DNA from: an uncultured Collinsella sp.
Lineage (GTDB): Bacteria > Actinomycetota > Coriobacteriia > Coriobacteriales > Coriobacteriaceae
Length of the DNA stretch: 64,000 nucleotides
NCBI GenBank assembly: GCA_958435945.1
Contig: CAUBIC010000005.1
Location: 1-64,000, forward strand
Direction of reading: 5' to 3'
The notes below the pieces were generated by a model, which was not told where the DNA came from, did not search any database, and worked only from the letters and a program-made list of their open reading frames with translations. Shown one piece after another: positions 1 to 10,170 of the stretch (its first letter is position 1; each line of letters opens with the position of its first letter). Position numbers and translations under genes: made by a program.

Positions 1-129
1 AGACCGGAGGGGCCCCGGGGGCGGGAATCTGGACGCACACATTTCCTACACAACTGTGCCCTCAACTGACGCTTGCCAGTTGATAGCTACCGCTCGCCGA
101 GCACATCTTTATATAGAGTGGCCCCTTGG
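1..129. other. Intergenic margin, no gene seen
   Basis: This is the window edge downstream of the phosphohexomutase stop codon. It holds a short possible hairpin (CAACTG ... CAGTTG, about 65-84) and a GC-rich stretch near position 10-25. I see no credible coding frame, no clear terminator and no RNA gene. Confidence 0.4.
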
Positions 130-1530
130 CTAGAGCCGATATGCGCCCCTGGCCAAAGCGCAGCCGGCATCTAGCAGTTCATCGCGCTCCTCCACCGAAA
201 AGCCCTCGGCGTACACGCGCACCACCGGTTCGGTCCCGCTGGGACGGATCAGTAGCCAGGTGTCATCCTCAAATGCCAGACGTAAGCCATCCATATGGCT
301 TACGCTCTGCGACGCCTTGCCGCATATCGACTTGGGATTCACGCCGGGAAGCAGCGTGCGCAACGTCTCGGCATCCTCGGCCTCAAGGCGCAAATCTCGA
401 CGTCCGTAACTCGTCTTGCCAAAGCTCGCCTCGAGCTGATCGATAAGCACGCCCAAGGGCGCGCCGGTCTTGGCCATGAGCTCGCACAAAATCAGGCAGG
501 CAAGGATGCCGTCGCGCTCGGGCATGTGCGCGGCGATACCGATACCACCGGCCTCTTCACCGCCCACGAGAACGCCGCCCTTCTTCATCTCGGCGGCTAT
601 ATATTTAAAACCGACGGGCTTGATGACCACGCGGCAGCCGAGCGCCTCGGCAATGCGACGCACAAGCGTGGAGCATGAAAGGTTGACGACGACGCGTCCC
701 TTCAGATCGCGATACTGGACCAAATCGCCCAAAACGAGCGCCATGATCTGATGTGGATGTATATATCTGCCGCGCTCATCAACCGCGCCGATACGATCGG
801 CGTCGCCATCAGTCACCAGACCGGCGCACGCCCCGTCTTCGACAACTGCGCGCTCACAAGCATCCACCCACGGCTCGACCGGGTCGGGGCAGATATCTCC
901 CCTATCGGTCGTCTCGTCGGCGTGAATCTCGTGGACTTCGACGCCAATCTCTCGAAGCAAGTCGGCAAGATATCCCTGCGCAGCTCCGCCCATGGGGTCA
1001 ACCACCACACGCATATGCGCGGCGCGAATGGCATCCGCGTCGACAAACGATGCCACCGCTCGCATATAGTCGGGAATGATATCTGCCGTGCGGTATTGCC
1101 CCTCAAGCCCCAGCGGCTCGGCGGCCATCGTCTCCTCGAGCTCTTCGATGACATCCTGGTTGGCCGTCGAGCCATCACCCATCCGCAGCTTGAGGCATAG
1201 ATAGCCCTGCGGATGATGTGAGCCCGTCACCATAAGCGCGCCGCATGCCTCGCCGTCATACGCAGCCGCCCACGTAAGAGCGGGAGTCGGCACCGGTCGA
1301 GACACGAGCACGGCATCGAGCCCGTGGGCGGCAATCACGCCCGCCGCGAGCTCGGCGAACTCGCGCGCTTGCGGCCGAGTGTCAAATCCTACATATACCG
1401 TTTTACCGGGATTCGTCTTTTGCCATAGCCTGCCGATAGCATCGGTGACACGAGCGACGTTGTTGATAGTAAAGTCTCCGTCGACGCGAGCTCGCCAACC
1501 GTCAGTTCCAAAGTGAATTATCGCGCACAC
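130..1530 (-). CDS. Phosphohexomutase (phosphoglucomutase/phosphomannomutase family)
   Basis: Alpha-D-phosphohexomutase, likely interconverting hexose-1-phosphate and hexose-6-phosphate in the cytoplasm. All four hallmark loops are visible. TDGWRA lies at the N-terminus. The phosphoserine loop reads TGSHHP, with the serine near residue 104 (the usual form is TASHNP). The metal loop is DGDADR, the sugar-binding loop is GGEEAGG and the C-terminal phosphate loop is RPSGTEP. With the chosen GTG start the protein is 466 residues, normal for the family. The frame is open 26 codons further upstream, but homologous sequence begins at this GTG, which has GAGGTG about 7 bases upstream. The gene is monocistronic, behind a terminator that closes the preceding gene. 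Substrate specificity (glucose or mannose) cannot be read from the sequence. Confidence 0.9.
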   Translation of the reverse strand: MCAIIHFGTDGWRARVDGDFTINNVARVTDAIGRLWQKTNPGKTVYVGFDTRPQAREFAELAAGVIAAHGLDAVLVSRPVPTPALTWAAAYDGEACGALMVTGSHHPQGYLCLKLRMGDGSTANQDVIEELEETMAAEPLGLEGQYRTADIIPDYMRAVASFVDADAIRAAHMRVVVDPMGGAAQGYLADLLREIGVEVHEIHADETTDRGDICPDPVEPWVDACERAVVEDGACAGLVTDGDADRIGAVDERGRYIHPHQIMALVLGDLVQYRDLKGRVVVNLSCSTLVRRIAEALGCRVVIKPVGFKYIAAEMKKGGVLVGGEEAGGIGIAAHMPERDGILACLILCELMAKTGAPLGVLIDQLEASFGKTSYGRRDLRLEAEDAETLRTLLPGVNPKSICGKASQSVSHMDGLRLAFEDDTWLLIRPSGTEPVVRVYAEGFSVEERDELLDAGCALARGAYRL

Positions 1531-1653
1531 GCGCAGACACCTCGCAGTGTTTGGATCATGGTACGCATGAGGTATACCCGCAACGGGCATCCGGCAAGCC
1601 GCCGGCACGCTCGTTCACCGTTTAGGCAAAAGCGTCGAGGTGCGCACCGCCAA

Positions 1654-1681
1654 CAAAAAAAACCGCCCCAGCGGGGGCGGT
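1654..1681 (-). terminator. Rho-independent terminator
   Basis: A GC-rich stem (CCGCCCC at 1663-1669 with GGGGCGG at 1674-1680, 4-base loop) is followed, on the minus strand, by a run of eight T. It closes the homocysteine methyltransferase transcript before the phosphohexomutase gene. Confidence 0.85.
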
Positions 1682-1706
1682 GATTCGATACTCCCATTTT
1701 CGGGTT

Positions 1707-2600
1707 CTATATATTGAGCGCATCTGCCATAGCGGCTGTCGTAACCGCCGTGGTTCCGCAGCAGCTGCCTACCATTGCGGCGCCCGCCCGCTTCCACTCG
1801 ACGCATGCGCGAGCGAAGGCTTCGGGGTCCTCATGCCACACGGGACCATCCTGTGTCTGAACCGGATTTCCCGCATTGGGACGCACCGTGACGGGAGTAG
1901 TCGCCGATGCAACCATCCTGGGCACCGCCGCGTTCGCGGCCGCAAGCGAACAGCAATTAACACCAACCGAGTTTGCGCCGTGTTTTTCGGCGTACAAAAC
2001 GGCTGCCTCGATGTTGAGGCCATCGCCCAACAGGTCGCCTTTATCGTCAACGACAAAACTCACCAGGACAGGCATACCGTCGGCGGCATCTCGGGCGCCG
2101 GCAAGCATGGGCTGCAAATTACGGATAGACGTCACCGTCTCGATCAGCAGACCGTCAACACCAGCATTGAGCAAGGCGTGCGCTTGTTCGCGCGCAATGC
2201 CTCGGATTTCACGATACTCGGCAGAGTCCTCGGCAAACCACTCAATACAAATCGGGCCCATCGAGCCCAGCAGCAGCTGTGGGTGCGCCTGGCGAGCATC
2301 GTCGACGGCCCCGCGATTGACCTCCGCCACGGACGGCGCAATCTGGTCGTGCTTGAGGGCATAGCTTGATGCCTGAAAGGTGTTGGTAATGAGCACCTGC
2401 GCGCCGGCGGCGACATACAAGCGATGGATACGAGAAACGGTCTGCGGCTCTGCCAGATTCCAAAACGCCGGTGGAATGTCGGCGGCATCGTACTCACTCA
2501 ACAGAACACTGCCCATGGGGCCCTGCGCCAACAAGGTCTCGCTCGACAAGCGGCGCATAAGCTCCTCGCCGCCAAAACGATTGTAATAACTCGTATCCAT
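1707..2600 (-). CDS. mmuM: Homocysteine S-methyltransferase
   Basis: Zinc-dependent methyltransferase that transfers a methyl group to homocysteine to make methionine; the donor is probably S-methylmethionine or S-adenosylmethionine, by family knowledge. The 297-residue protein has the family fold, with zinc ligands visible as GVNC (Cys216) and GSCCGT (Cys280-281). An early MGSVLLSEY segment and ITNTFQ also match the family. It lies 12 bases after the DtxR/MntR-like regulator gene in the same direction, so the two probably share a transcript, and it is followed by a strong terminator. It has no B12-binding or folate domain, so it is not a full MetH. Confidence in family is high; the methyl donor is inferred. 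Confidence 0.9.
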   Translation of the reverse strand: MDTSYYNRFGGEELMRRLSSETLLAQGPMGSVLLSEYDAADIPPAFWNLAEPQTVSRIHRLYVAAGAQVLITNTFQASSYALKHDQIAPSVAEVNRGAVDDARQAHPQLLLGSMGPICIEWFAEDSAEYREIRGIAREQAHALLNAGVDGLLIETVTSIRNLQPMLAGARDAADGMPVLVSFVVDDKGDLLGDGLNIEAAVLYAEKHGANSVGVNCCSLAAANAAVPRMVASATTPVTVRPNAGNPVQTQDGPVWHEDPEAFARACVEWKRAGAAMVGSCCGTTAVTTAAMADALNI

Positions 2601-2612
2601 ATATGTATTTCG

Positions 2613-3041
2613 CTATTCCTCGACGCTGATTCCCTGCTTTTCGAGATAGGAGAGCCAGCGGTTCATCGTATCCTCGGAAAGCGCATGCTCCATCATGCAG
2701 GCCTCGGCATCGGCGCGCTCAAAATCGACGCCGAGCTCCTGGACCAAAAACGTGCGGACCAGACGATGGCGATACCAGATAGCCGAGCCGACCTCGCGCC
2801 CACGGTCAGTCAGGATAACTTTGCCGTAGTGAGACTGTTCGACAAGCTCGGATGCTTTGAGAGCCGAAACCGCCTTGTTGACCGATGCCTTCGAGACGCC
2901 AAGGCGCTGTGCGATATCGACCGACCGCACGCCGCTGGTCTCCCCATCTTCGCTTTCGATGCGAACCATGCACTCCAAGTAGTCTTCGTTCGCCACCGTT
3001 AGGTGTAGCTCGCGCGAGCTATTTGTCGTATCCATGAACAT
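2613..3041 (-). CDS. DtxR/MntR-family metal-dependent regulator
   Basis: Transcriptional regulator of the DtxR/MntR family, about 142 residues with the ATG at 3041. An N-terminal winged helix (about residues 15-70, SVDIAQRLGVSKASVNKAVSAL) is followed by a metal-binding and dimerisation domain with the expected acidic and histidine residues (YRHRLVRTFLVQELG, EACMMEHALSE). It lacks the C-terminal SH3-like domain of long DtxR proteins, so it resembles MntR in size. AAGGG lies 5-6 bases upstream of the chosen ATG; a second ATG two codons later is possible. It is divergent from pepT, and the gap holds a 20-bp perfect palindrome that could be its operator. Whether it senses manganese or iron is not shown. 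Confidence 0.85.
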   Translation of the reverse strand: MFMDTTNSSRELHLTVANEDYLECMVRIESEDGETSGVRSVDIAQRLGVSKASVNKAVSALKASELVEQSHYGKVILTDRGREVGSAIWYRHRLVRTFLVQELGVDFERADAEACMMEHALSEDTMNRWLSYLEKQGISVEE

Positions 3042-3088
3042 CCGTCCCTTCTGCACTCAATGGCTGATTCTACCCCATCCAAGCGTCG

Positions 3089-3108
3089 CGGTATGCCGCG
3101 GCATACCG
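3089..3108. promoter_or_regulatory. 20-bp perfect palindrome, candidate operator
   Basis: CGGTATGCCG followed directly by CGGCATACCG is a perfect dyad with no spacer. It lies in the divergent gap between the DtxR/MntR-like gene and pepT, about 50 bases upstream of the pepT start. A site of this size and place fits a dimeric repressor, but no binding protein is demonstrated. Confidence 0.5.
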
Positions 3109-3155
3109 TGCTAGAGTTCTTGTTGCACACGACGACCAAGATTGGAGCGATCTTT

Positions 3156-4403
3156 ATGGAAAACACCACCACGAACCCCGACGTCCTCGAGCGTTTTTTG
3201 CGCTATGTCCAGATCAACACGCAGTCCGAGGATGCCAACTGCGACCAGGTGCCGTCGAGCACCGTACAGTTTGACCTTGCCAACGTGCTTGCCGAGGAAC
3301 TGCGCGAGCTGGGTGCAACCGATGCCCATGTAACCGAAAACGCCTATGTCTGCGCGCACATTCCCGCTAGCGCCGGTTCCGAGAATAAGCCCGCCCTGGG
3401 CCTGATCGCGCACCTCGATACCACCGAAGTTGCACCGGGCGCTGGCGTGAAGCCGCACATCGTACACTACGAGGGTGGCGACCTGGTTTGTGGCATCGTC
3501 GACGGCAAGCCCGTGTCCATGAGCACCGCCAAGCTTCCCGCCTTGAACAACCTGGTGGGTGAGGACCTTGCCTGCAGTGACGGCACCACACTGCTGGGCG
3601 CCGACGACAAGGCGGGTGTTGCCGAAATCATGGCACTCGTCGCTCGCATCGCGCAGGATCCCTCCCTGCCCCACCCCGCGCTCGGTATTTGCTTCTGCCC
3701 GGACGAGGAAATCGGTCACGGTGCCGAGCTGTTGGATATCCAGGCCTTCGGCTGCAAGTACGCTTACACGGTCGACGGCGGTCCGGTTGGCGAGCTTGAG
3801 TGGGAGTGCTTCAATGCCGCCGAGGCAACCGTTCGCTTTGAGGGCCAGTCCATTCACCCCGGCGACGCCAAGGGCCGCATGGTCAACGCGGGCAACCTGT
3901 TCTGCGACTTCAACGCCCTGCTCCCCTACGAGCAGCGTCCGGAATACACCGAGGGCTACGAGGGCTTCTATCACCTTGAGGGCGTCTCGGCAACGGTCGA
4001 CCATGCCACGGCGCGCTATATCGTCCGTGATCACGATGCCGCCAAGTTCCAGCAGAAACTCGAGCTGATGGATGCCGCTGCCGCACTGCTCAACCAGCGA
4101 CTGGGCGAGGAGCACGTGACGGTCGAGATTAAGCAGCAGTATCGAAATATGGCCGAGATCGTTCGCGACTACCCGGAGCTTATTGATGTTGCCAAGGAAG
4201 CCTACCTTGCCTGCGGCGTTGAGCCCAAAGTGCTGCCGATTCGCGGCGGCACCGACGGCGCACAGCTGTCGTTCCGCGGCCTGCCCTGCCCCAACCTCTC
4301 GACAGGCGGCTACTGTTACCACGGCGTCAACGAGTTTGTCCCGGTCAGCTCGCTCGTCAAGATGACCGACGTCCTCCAGGAACTCGTCGCCCGCTTCGCA
4401 TAA
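3156..4403 (+). CDS. pepT: Tripeptide aminopeptidase (peptidase T)
   Basis: Cytoplasmic M20-family zinc dipeptidase-type enzyme that removes N-terminal residues from tripeptides. The protein is 415 residues. The first metal-binding segment reads AHLDTTE (His86, Asp88), the bridging segment is LLGADDKAG, the catalytic glutamates are in CPDEEIGHGA, and the dimerisation/lid segment has the YTVDGGPVGELEWE pattern typical of PepT. C-terminal RGGTDGAQLS and STGGYCYHGVNEF complete the active site. I chose the ATG at 3156 because it has TTGGAG 9 bases upstream and matches the usual PepT N-terminus; the frame is open earlier. A strong terminator follows. The gene is divergent from the DtxR/MntR-like gene. 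Confidence 0.95.
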   Translation: MENTTTNPDVLERFLRYVQINTQSEDANCDQVPSSTVQFDLANVLAEELRELGATDAHVTENAYVCAHIPASAGSENKPALGLIAHLDTTEVAPGAGVKPHIVHYEGGDLVCGIVDGKPVSMSTAKLPALNNLVGEDLACSDGTTLLGADDKAGVAEIMALVARIAQDPSLPHPALGICFCPDEEIGHGAELLDIQAFGCKYAYTVDGGPVGELEWECFNAAEATVRFEGQSIHPGDAKGRMVNAGNLFCDFNALLPYEQRPEYTEGYEGFYHLEGVSATVDHATARYIVRDHDAAKFQQKLELMDAAAALLNQRLGEEHVTVEIKQQYRNMAEIVRDYPELIDVAKEAYLACGVEPKVLPIRGGTDGAQLSFRGLPCPNLSTGGYCYHGVNEFVPVSSLVKMTDVLQELVARFA

Positions 4404-4429
4404 GCCTGGCTGCACAATCCCAAAAGACG

Positions 4430-4467
4430 AATCGCCCCGTCCTCACCAGAGAACGGGGCGATTTTTT
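4430..4467 (+). terminator. Rho-independent terminator of pepT
   Basis: An 11-bp stem (AATCGCCCCGT at 4430-4440, ACGGGGCGATT at 4453-4463) runs into six T on the plus strand. Confidence 0.9.
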
Positions 4468-4584
4468 GCTGCAATGAGGACAGGTTGACGCGCGCCAGCC
4501 TCTTGACGCAAGGAGTGTCCCCAACTGCCGGCACAAAGGGAACGTCCCCAAGTGCCAAATGCCGCAAGAGTGTCCCCCTTGACT
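4468..4584. other. Intergenic DNA with broken repeat pieces
   Basis: No gene is visible. The stretch holds several short GTGTCCCC / ACGTCCCC fragments that resemble halves of the 56-bp palindrome family seen complete at 21609 and 26204, which suggests decayed repeat copies. Confidence 0.4.
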
Positions 4585-4792
4585 AGTCGTTTAAGAACGT
4601 CCCCAATGACTACCACTACACAGCATCGCAGGTTGAGCCAACGTCAGCGAGCGTCGCCCAAGGCGGACAAGTTGGCATGAAAAAGGCAGGGCATTGACCT
4701 TCTGGTCATGCCCTGCCTTTTGAATGACAAATTGTCGCCTTGGACGGCGCGCAGCGTCGAGCCGTTACGCGGGCTGGTAAGCCCGCGTAACT
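4585..4792. repeat. Composite structured repeat, copy A
   Basis: Full copy of an interspersed element of about 200 bp, also present at 20130, 26204, 34970 and (reverse) 39507. It opens with a 28-base half of the 56-bp palindrome family (4585-4612), then a CGCAGGTTGAGC segment. A long stem follows (CCCAAGGCGGACAA at 4657-4670 with TTGTCGCCTTGG at 4732-4743) that encloses a hairpin (GGCAGGGCAT... at 4685-4717). A last hairpin, GTTACGCGGGCT / AGCCCGCGTAAC (4764-4791), abuts the stop codon of the LCP gene. Read on the minus strand, the inner hairpin is followed by five T, so this copy could also terminate the murA-LCP transcript. Confidence 0.8.
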
Positions 4793-6022
4793 CTAGTAGT
4801 TGGCTTCGTAGCCGTTGCCGTCGCCGGTGGGCTCTTCGTAGTAGTCCGAATCGCTCGAATCGCTTGAGTCATCGGGATCGTCAGAACTGACCGATGAGGT
4901 TGCGGTGCCGTTAGCGTAATCGTCGGACGTGTTGTTGTTCAGGTCGCCGATTGTAGAGCTGGAGCCATCGGACTGGCCCATGGTATTGGGGCCCTTGGGA
5001 TCCTTACCAGCGTCGACGCGCTCCATCATTTCCTTGAGCTCGTCCTCGTAGACAAAGACGTAGCTCACGCCATCAATCATGGTGCTGTCATCGGCATACG
5101 AAGGCAAGTTGGCCGAATAGATGCCGTCAACATCCATGCCGCGCATGGCATTGACCGTAGAGACGATGTCCTGAACGCTCATATCGGTCACGAGCATGTC
5201 GGACAGCGAATTGACGAGGTCGAAGACCTTGGTAGCATCGAAGTTGTTGAGGATCTGGTTGGCAAGGGCGCCAAGTACCTGACGCTGGTGGCGCATACGC
5301 GTGTAGTCGCCATCGGCATAGATGTAGCGGCAGCGGGCATAGGTAAGGGCGGTTGCGCCATCCATGTGCTGCTGACCGGCGGTGATCTTAATGTCGAGGT
5401 GCTCAGGGTCATCAACGTCATCGGTCGCGTTGATGTCGATGCCGCCGACCGAGTCGATGAGCGACTGCATGCCATCGAAGCTGACCTCGGCATAGTGCGA
5501 AATCTGCACGCCGCACAGCTCGTTGACCGCCTGGACCATGGCTTCGGCGCCGCCGTAGGTGTGGCAGGCGTTGATCTTCATGGTCGAACCGTTGTAGACG
5601 ACCTTGGTATCACGCGGAATGGAGATGAGCGTCGCCTGCTTTTGCGTGGGATCGATACGCGCCAGGATAATCGAGTCGGCGCGGTATGTATCCTCGCCCG
5701 GGCGACCGTCAGTGCCAAGGAGTAGCACGTAGAACGGGTCCTTTGCCTCGTCGGTATCAACCAGGATCCGGCGCAGGTTGTCGGTAATGACGTTGGAATC
5801 GCCGAGCTTGCCCATAATGGTGGCAAACCACAGGCCGGCGGCAGTCGTAGCGCTCAACAGCACACCGAGCACAGCAATGAGCGCGACGCGGCGAACCGTA
5901 TGACCGCGACGGCGCTGACGAGCGCGCTCGGAATAGCGGGCAACGTTATCGCGGCTATAGATTTTTGCCTGAGCGCCGGTCGAAGGTCTTCGAGATTCCG
6001 TAATGGGCTTTTTCTTAAACAT
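4793..6022 (-). CDS. LytR-CpsA-Psr family cell-wall ligase
   Basis: LCP phosphotransferase, expected to attach anionic glycopolymers to peptidoglycan on the outer membrane face. The 409-residue protein has a basic cytoplasmic N-terminus, one membrane anchor (about residues 45-68, ALIAVLGVLLSATTAAGLWF) and then the LCP domain. LCP hallmarks are VLLLGTDGRPGEDTYRADSI, the IPRDTKV segment, AEVSFDGMQSLIDSVGGI and TYARCRYIYADGDYTRMRHQRQV. The tail is a Ser/Asp-rich low-complexity stretch of about 60 residues, likely disordered. The ATG at 6022 has AGGT about 6 bases upstream; a TTG two codons earlier is less likely. It follows murA by 12 bases, so the two form a cell-wall operon, and the structured repeat begins at its stop codon. 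Confidence 0.92.
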   Translation of the reverse strand: MFKKKPITESRRPSTGAQAKIYSRDNVARYSERARQRRRGHTVRRVALIAVLGVLLSATTAAGLWFATIMGKLGDSNVITDNLRRILVDTDEAKDPFYVLLLGTDGRPGEDTYRADSIILARIDPTQKQATLISIPRDTKVVYNGSTMKINACHTYGGAEAMVQAVNELCGVQISHYAEVSFDGMQSLIDSVGGIDINATDDVDDPEHLDIKITAGQQHMDGATALTYARCRYIYADGDYTRMRHQRQVLGALANQILNNFDATKVFDLVNSLSDMLVTDMSVQDIVSTVNAMRGMDVDGIYSANLPSYADDSTMIDGVSYVFVYEDELKEMMERVDAGKDPKGPNTMGQSDGSSSTIGDLNNNTSDDYANGTATSSVSSDDPDDSSDSSDSDYYEEPTGDGNGYEANY

Positions 6023-6034
6023 AGGCAACCTGCA

Positions 6035-7318
6035 TTAGTAGATGACGGGATCGGGAACAGTGGCGTGTTCGACATGAGCGCCAAGCGCCTGCAGCTTTTC
6101 AACAAACTGCTCGTAGCCGCGCTTAATGTGATGGATGGCCGAGACCTCGGTCGTGCCGTCGGCAATTAGGCCGGCAACGACGAGTGCCGCGCCACCACGA
6201 AGATCCGGTGAGGTTACCTGAGCGCCGGAAAAGCCCTTGACGCCGTGAATCATAGCGTGATGGCTCTCGATGCGAATATCGGCGCCCATTCGCACCAGCT
6301 CGGATGCGAACATAAAGCGATTCTCGAAGATGTTCTCGGTGATAACGGAGCTGCCGTCGGCCAGGGCGGAGAGCACCATGATCTGCGCCTGCATGTCCGT
6401 GGGGAAACCGGGGAACGGAAGCGTCTGGATGTCGACCGGCTTGATACGCTCGGCACGCCTCACATGGACGCCATCCTCGACGCGCTCGCAGTCGATGCCC
6501 ATGAGCTCCATCTTCTTGAGCACCATGCCCAAGTGAATGGGGCAAAAGCCTGTGACGTCGACACCGCGATCGTCGGCCATCAACGCACCGGCAACGATAA
6601 AGGTACCGGCCTCGATGCGGTCGCCCACCACGCGATGAGTAACAGGATGCAGCTCTTCTACGCCCTCGATGGTCACGACGGGTGTACCCGCACCGACGAT
6701 CTTGGCGCCCATCTCGTTAAGCATGTTGGCGAGATCGACGATCTCGGGCTCACGGGCGGCATTATCGATAACCGTGGTACCCTGCGCACGCACGGAGGCC
6801 ATGATGAGGTTCTCGGTCGCACCGACGCTGGCGAACTCGAGCGTGACGGTGGTACCGCGCAGGCCCTGGGGCGCGTTGGCGTTGATATAGCCGTAGGCGG
6901 TATCGAACTCAACGCCCAAGGCCTCAAGACCCAAGATATGCATATCGATCTTGCGAGCGCCCAGGTTGCAGCCGCCGGGCATGGCGATCTTGGCGCGATG
7001 GAAACGGCCCAGCAGGGGACCCATCACGGCAGTGGAAGCGCGCATCTTGGCAACGAGCTCATAGGGAGCCTCCCAGGAATCGACCTGAGAGGTATCAATC
7101 TCGAGCGTGTGCTCGTCGAGGACATCGATCGTGGCGCCCATGCCCTTGAGCACCTTGCCCATCACGTGGACATCGGAAATATCAGGCACGTTCTGCAGCG
7201 TCGTCTTGCCCGGCGCCAGAAGCGTTGCCGCCATAAGTTTGAGCGCGGAGTTCTTGGCACCCGAAACAGGCACGGAACCTCCGATGGCGTGGCCACCCTC
7301 AACGCGGATAATATCCAA
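6035..7318 (-). CDS. murA: UDP-N-acetylglucosamine 1-carboxyvinyltransferase
   Basis: Catalyses the first committed step of peptidoglycan synthesis, transferring enolpyruvate from PEP to UDP-GlcNAc in the cytoplasm. The length of 427 residues is typical. The substrate-binding KNSALK lies near residue 22, and the catalytic cysteine is present at Cys117 in MPGGCNLGAR; that cysteine is the fosfomycin target in the family. The LPFPGFPTDMQAQ and ENIFENRF segments are conserved in MurA. It lies downstream of the ATP synthase operon, separated by a terminator, and leads a short operon with the LCP gene. Confidence 0.97.
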   Translation of the reverse strand: MDIIRVEGGHAIGGSVPVSGAKNSALKLMAATLLAPGKTTLQNVPDISDVHVMGKVLKGMGATIDVLDEHTLEIDTSQVDSWEAPYELVAKMRASTAVMGPLLGRFHRAKIAMPGGCNLGARKIDMHILGLEALGVEFDTAYGYINANAPQGLRGTTVTLEFASVGATENLIMASVRAQGTTVIDNAAREPEIVDLANMLNEMGAKIVGAGTPVVTIEGVEELHPVTHRVVGDRIEAGTFIVAGALMADDRGVDVTGFCPIHLGMVLKKMELMGIDCERVEDGVHVRRAERIKPVDIQTLPFPGFPTDMQAQIMVLSALADGSSVITENIFENRFMFASELVRMGADIRIESHHAMIHGVKGFSGAQVTSPDLRGGAALVVAGLIADGTTEVSAIHHIKRGYEQFVEKLQALGAHVEHATVPDPVIY

Positions 7319-7330
7319 GGTCTACCCTTT

Positions 7331-7372
7331 CAAAAAGCATGCCCGGGGTGGCTGGGCCATCCCGGGCATGAT
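7331..7372 (-). terminator. Terminator of the ATP synthase operon
   Basis: A stem pairing ATGCCCGGGATGG with CCACCCCGGGCAT (minus-strand reading, 7338-7372) is followed by GCTTTTTG. It lies between atpC and murA. Confidence 0.85.
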
Positions 7373-7406
7373 GTGTTCGCAAATGGTCGAACGTTAAAAC
7401 GTCTGA

Positions 7407-7799
7407 CTATTGGGCAAGCTTGAGCTTACACCATGCGATTTCATTATAGAGGTAGGCGCGGCGTGCATCATCCTCCGACAAATTACCCAGCTTCTCTTCA
7501 AAACCTTGAATATCAGCTTTAACCTTGTCGGCGTCGACGGTCGCCAAATCGCAAGCGCGCTCGGCGAGGACGGTCACGACATCGTCCGCAACCTGGGCAT
7601 AGCCGCCGGCCACGGCAAACGTGTGGTCGACAGTGCCCATGGCCTTATCGGAAACGCGAACGTAACCGCGGTCGATTGTGCAGATTTCGCTGGAGTGAGC
7701 AGGCAGAACGCCAAACTCGCCATCCGTGGACGGAATCGACACAAACGCAGCGTCGCCCTCATAGGCGCAGCTCACGGGGCACACGATGCGGATACGCAT
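7407..7799 (-). CDS. atpC: ATP synthase epsilon subunit
   Basis: Central-stalk epsilon subunit of F1, which couples rotation to catalysis and can inhibit ATP hydrolysis. The 130-residue protein has the N-terminal beta-sandwich (VPSTDGEFGVLPAHSSEICTI-like region near residues 20-45) and a C-terminal helical hairpin. It is the last gene of the atp operon, starting 3 bases after atpD ends, and is followed by a terminator. Confidence 0.95.
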   Translation of the reverse strand: MRIRIVCPVSCAYEGDAAFVSIPSTDGEFGVLPAHSSEICTIDRGYVRVSDKAMGTVDHTFAVAGGYAQVADDVVTVLAERACDLATVDADKVKADIQGFEEKLGNLSEDDARRAYLYNEIAWCKLKLAQ

Positions 7800-7802
7800 A
7801 AC

Positions 7803-9256
<1,454 letters not shown>

Positions 9257-9257
<1 letters not shown>

Positions 9258-10165
9258 TACTGTTCCTCCAATGCTGAGGCTCCGCCGACGATCTCGTTAA
9301 TCTCGGTCGTGATCGAAGCCTGGCGCACGCGACTATACGTGCGGGTAAGGGTCGAGATGATCGCGGTGGCGTTTTCCGTCGCGGAGTGCATGGCCTTGCG
9401 GCGTGCACCCTGCTCAGCAGCCGCCGAATCGATCAGGGCCTGGTAGATGACCGTCAGGATATAAGACGGCACAAGCTTGCCGAGAACATGCTCGGGAGAG
9501 GGCACGAACTCGAACGTGGACGAGATGCGCTTAGGGGCGTCGGTCTCGTTCTTACGCGGACCGTGGGCCATAGCGATCATCTCGGGGTCGAGCGGCAACA
9601 GATGCTCGACGCGAAGCTCCTGATCCACGCGGTTCTTGGCGTGGTGGTAGACAAGCTCGACACGGTCAAGCTCACCGGCACGATACGCATCGCAGATATG
9701 AGAGGAGATCATGCGGGCCTGATTGAAATCGGGCTCAGAGGAGTTGCCCTCAAAGTGCATGACAACGTTTGCGCGGTCACGGAAATACGTGGCCGGCTTA
9801 CGCCCGCACGCGATGATCTCGCACTCGATGCCGTCGTTCGCCCAAGAAGCGGCGAGCTTTTCGGCCGTGCGCTCCACCGTCGTATTGAAACCGCCGGCAA
9901 GGCCGCGGTCCGAGGCAATAACGACAATCAGGCCATGCTTGACACTCTCATGCTTCTGCAGCATGGGATCGGTGCCCGAACAGGAGGCGTCGCCGGCGAC
10001 CGTCAACATGACGTCGGTCAGCGCCTCCTTATAGGGCTCGGCCTGCTTGGAGCGATCGAGGGCACGACGGATCTTGGCCGTAGAGACCATCTCCATCGTG
10101 CGCGTGATCTGCTTGGTCGTGGTAACCGAGGAGATTCGCTTCTTAATGTCGCGAAGGTTGGCCAT
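9257..10165 (-). CDS. atpG: ATP synthase gamma subunit
   Basis: Rotor shaft of F1, 302 residues. The N-terminal helix (MANLRDIKKRISSVTTTKQIT) and C-terminal helix (RRKAMHSATENATAIISTLTRTYSRVRQASITTEINEIVGGASAL) are diagnostic. It lies between atpA and atpD; the stop codon is fused to the atpD start region. Confidence 0.97.
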
Positions 10166-10170
10166 AGGGC

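Noticed and set aside
10..55. Possible half-unit of the 61102 tandem repeat at the window start (GACGCACACATTTCC)
   Set aside because: Only a short, imperfect match; it is not distinguishable from chance.
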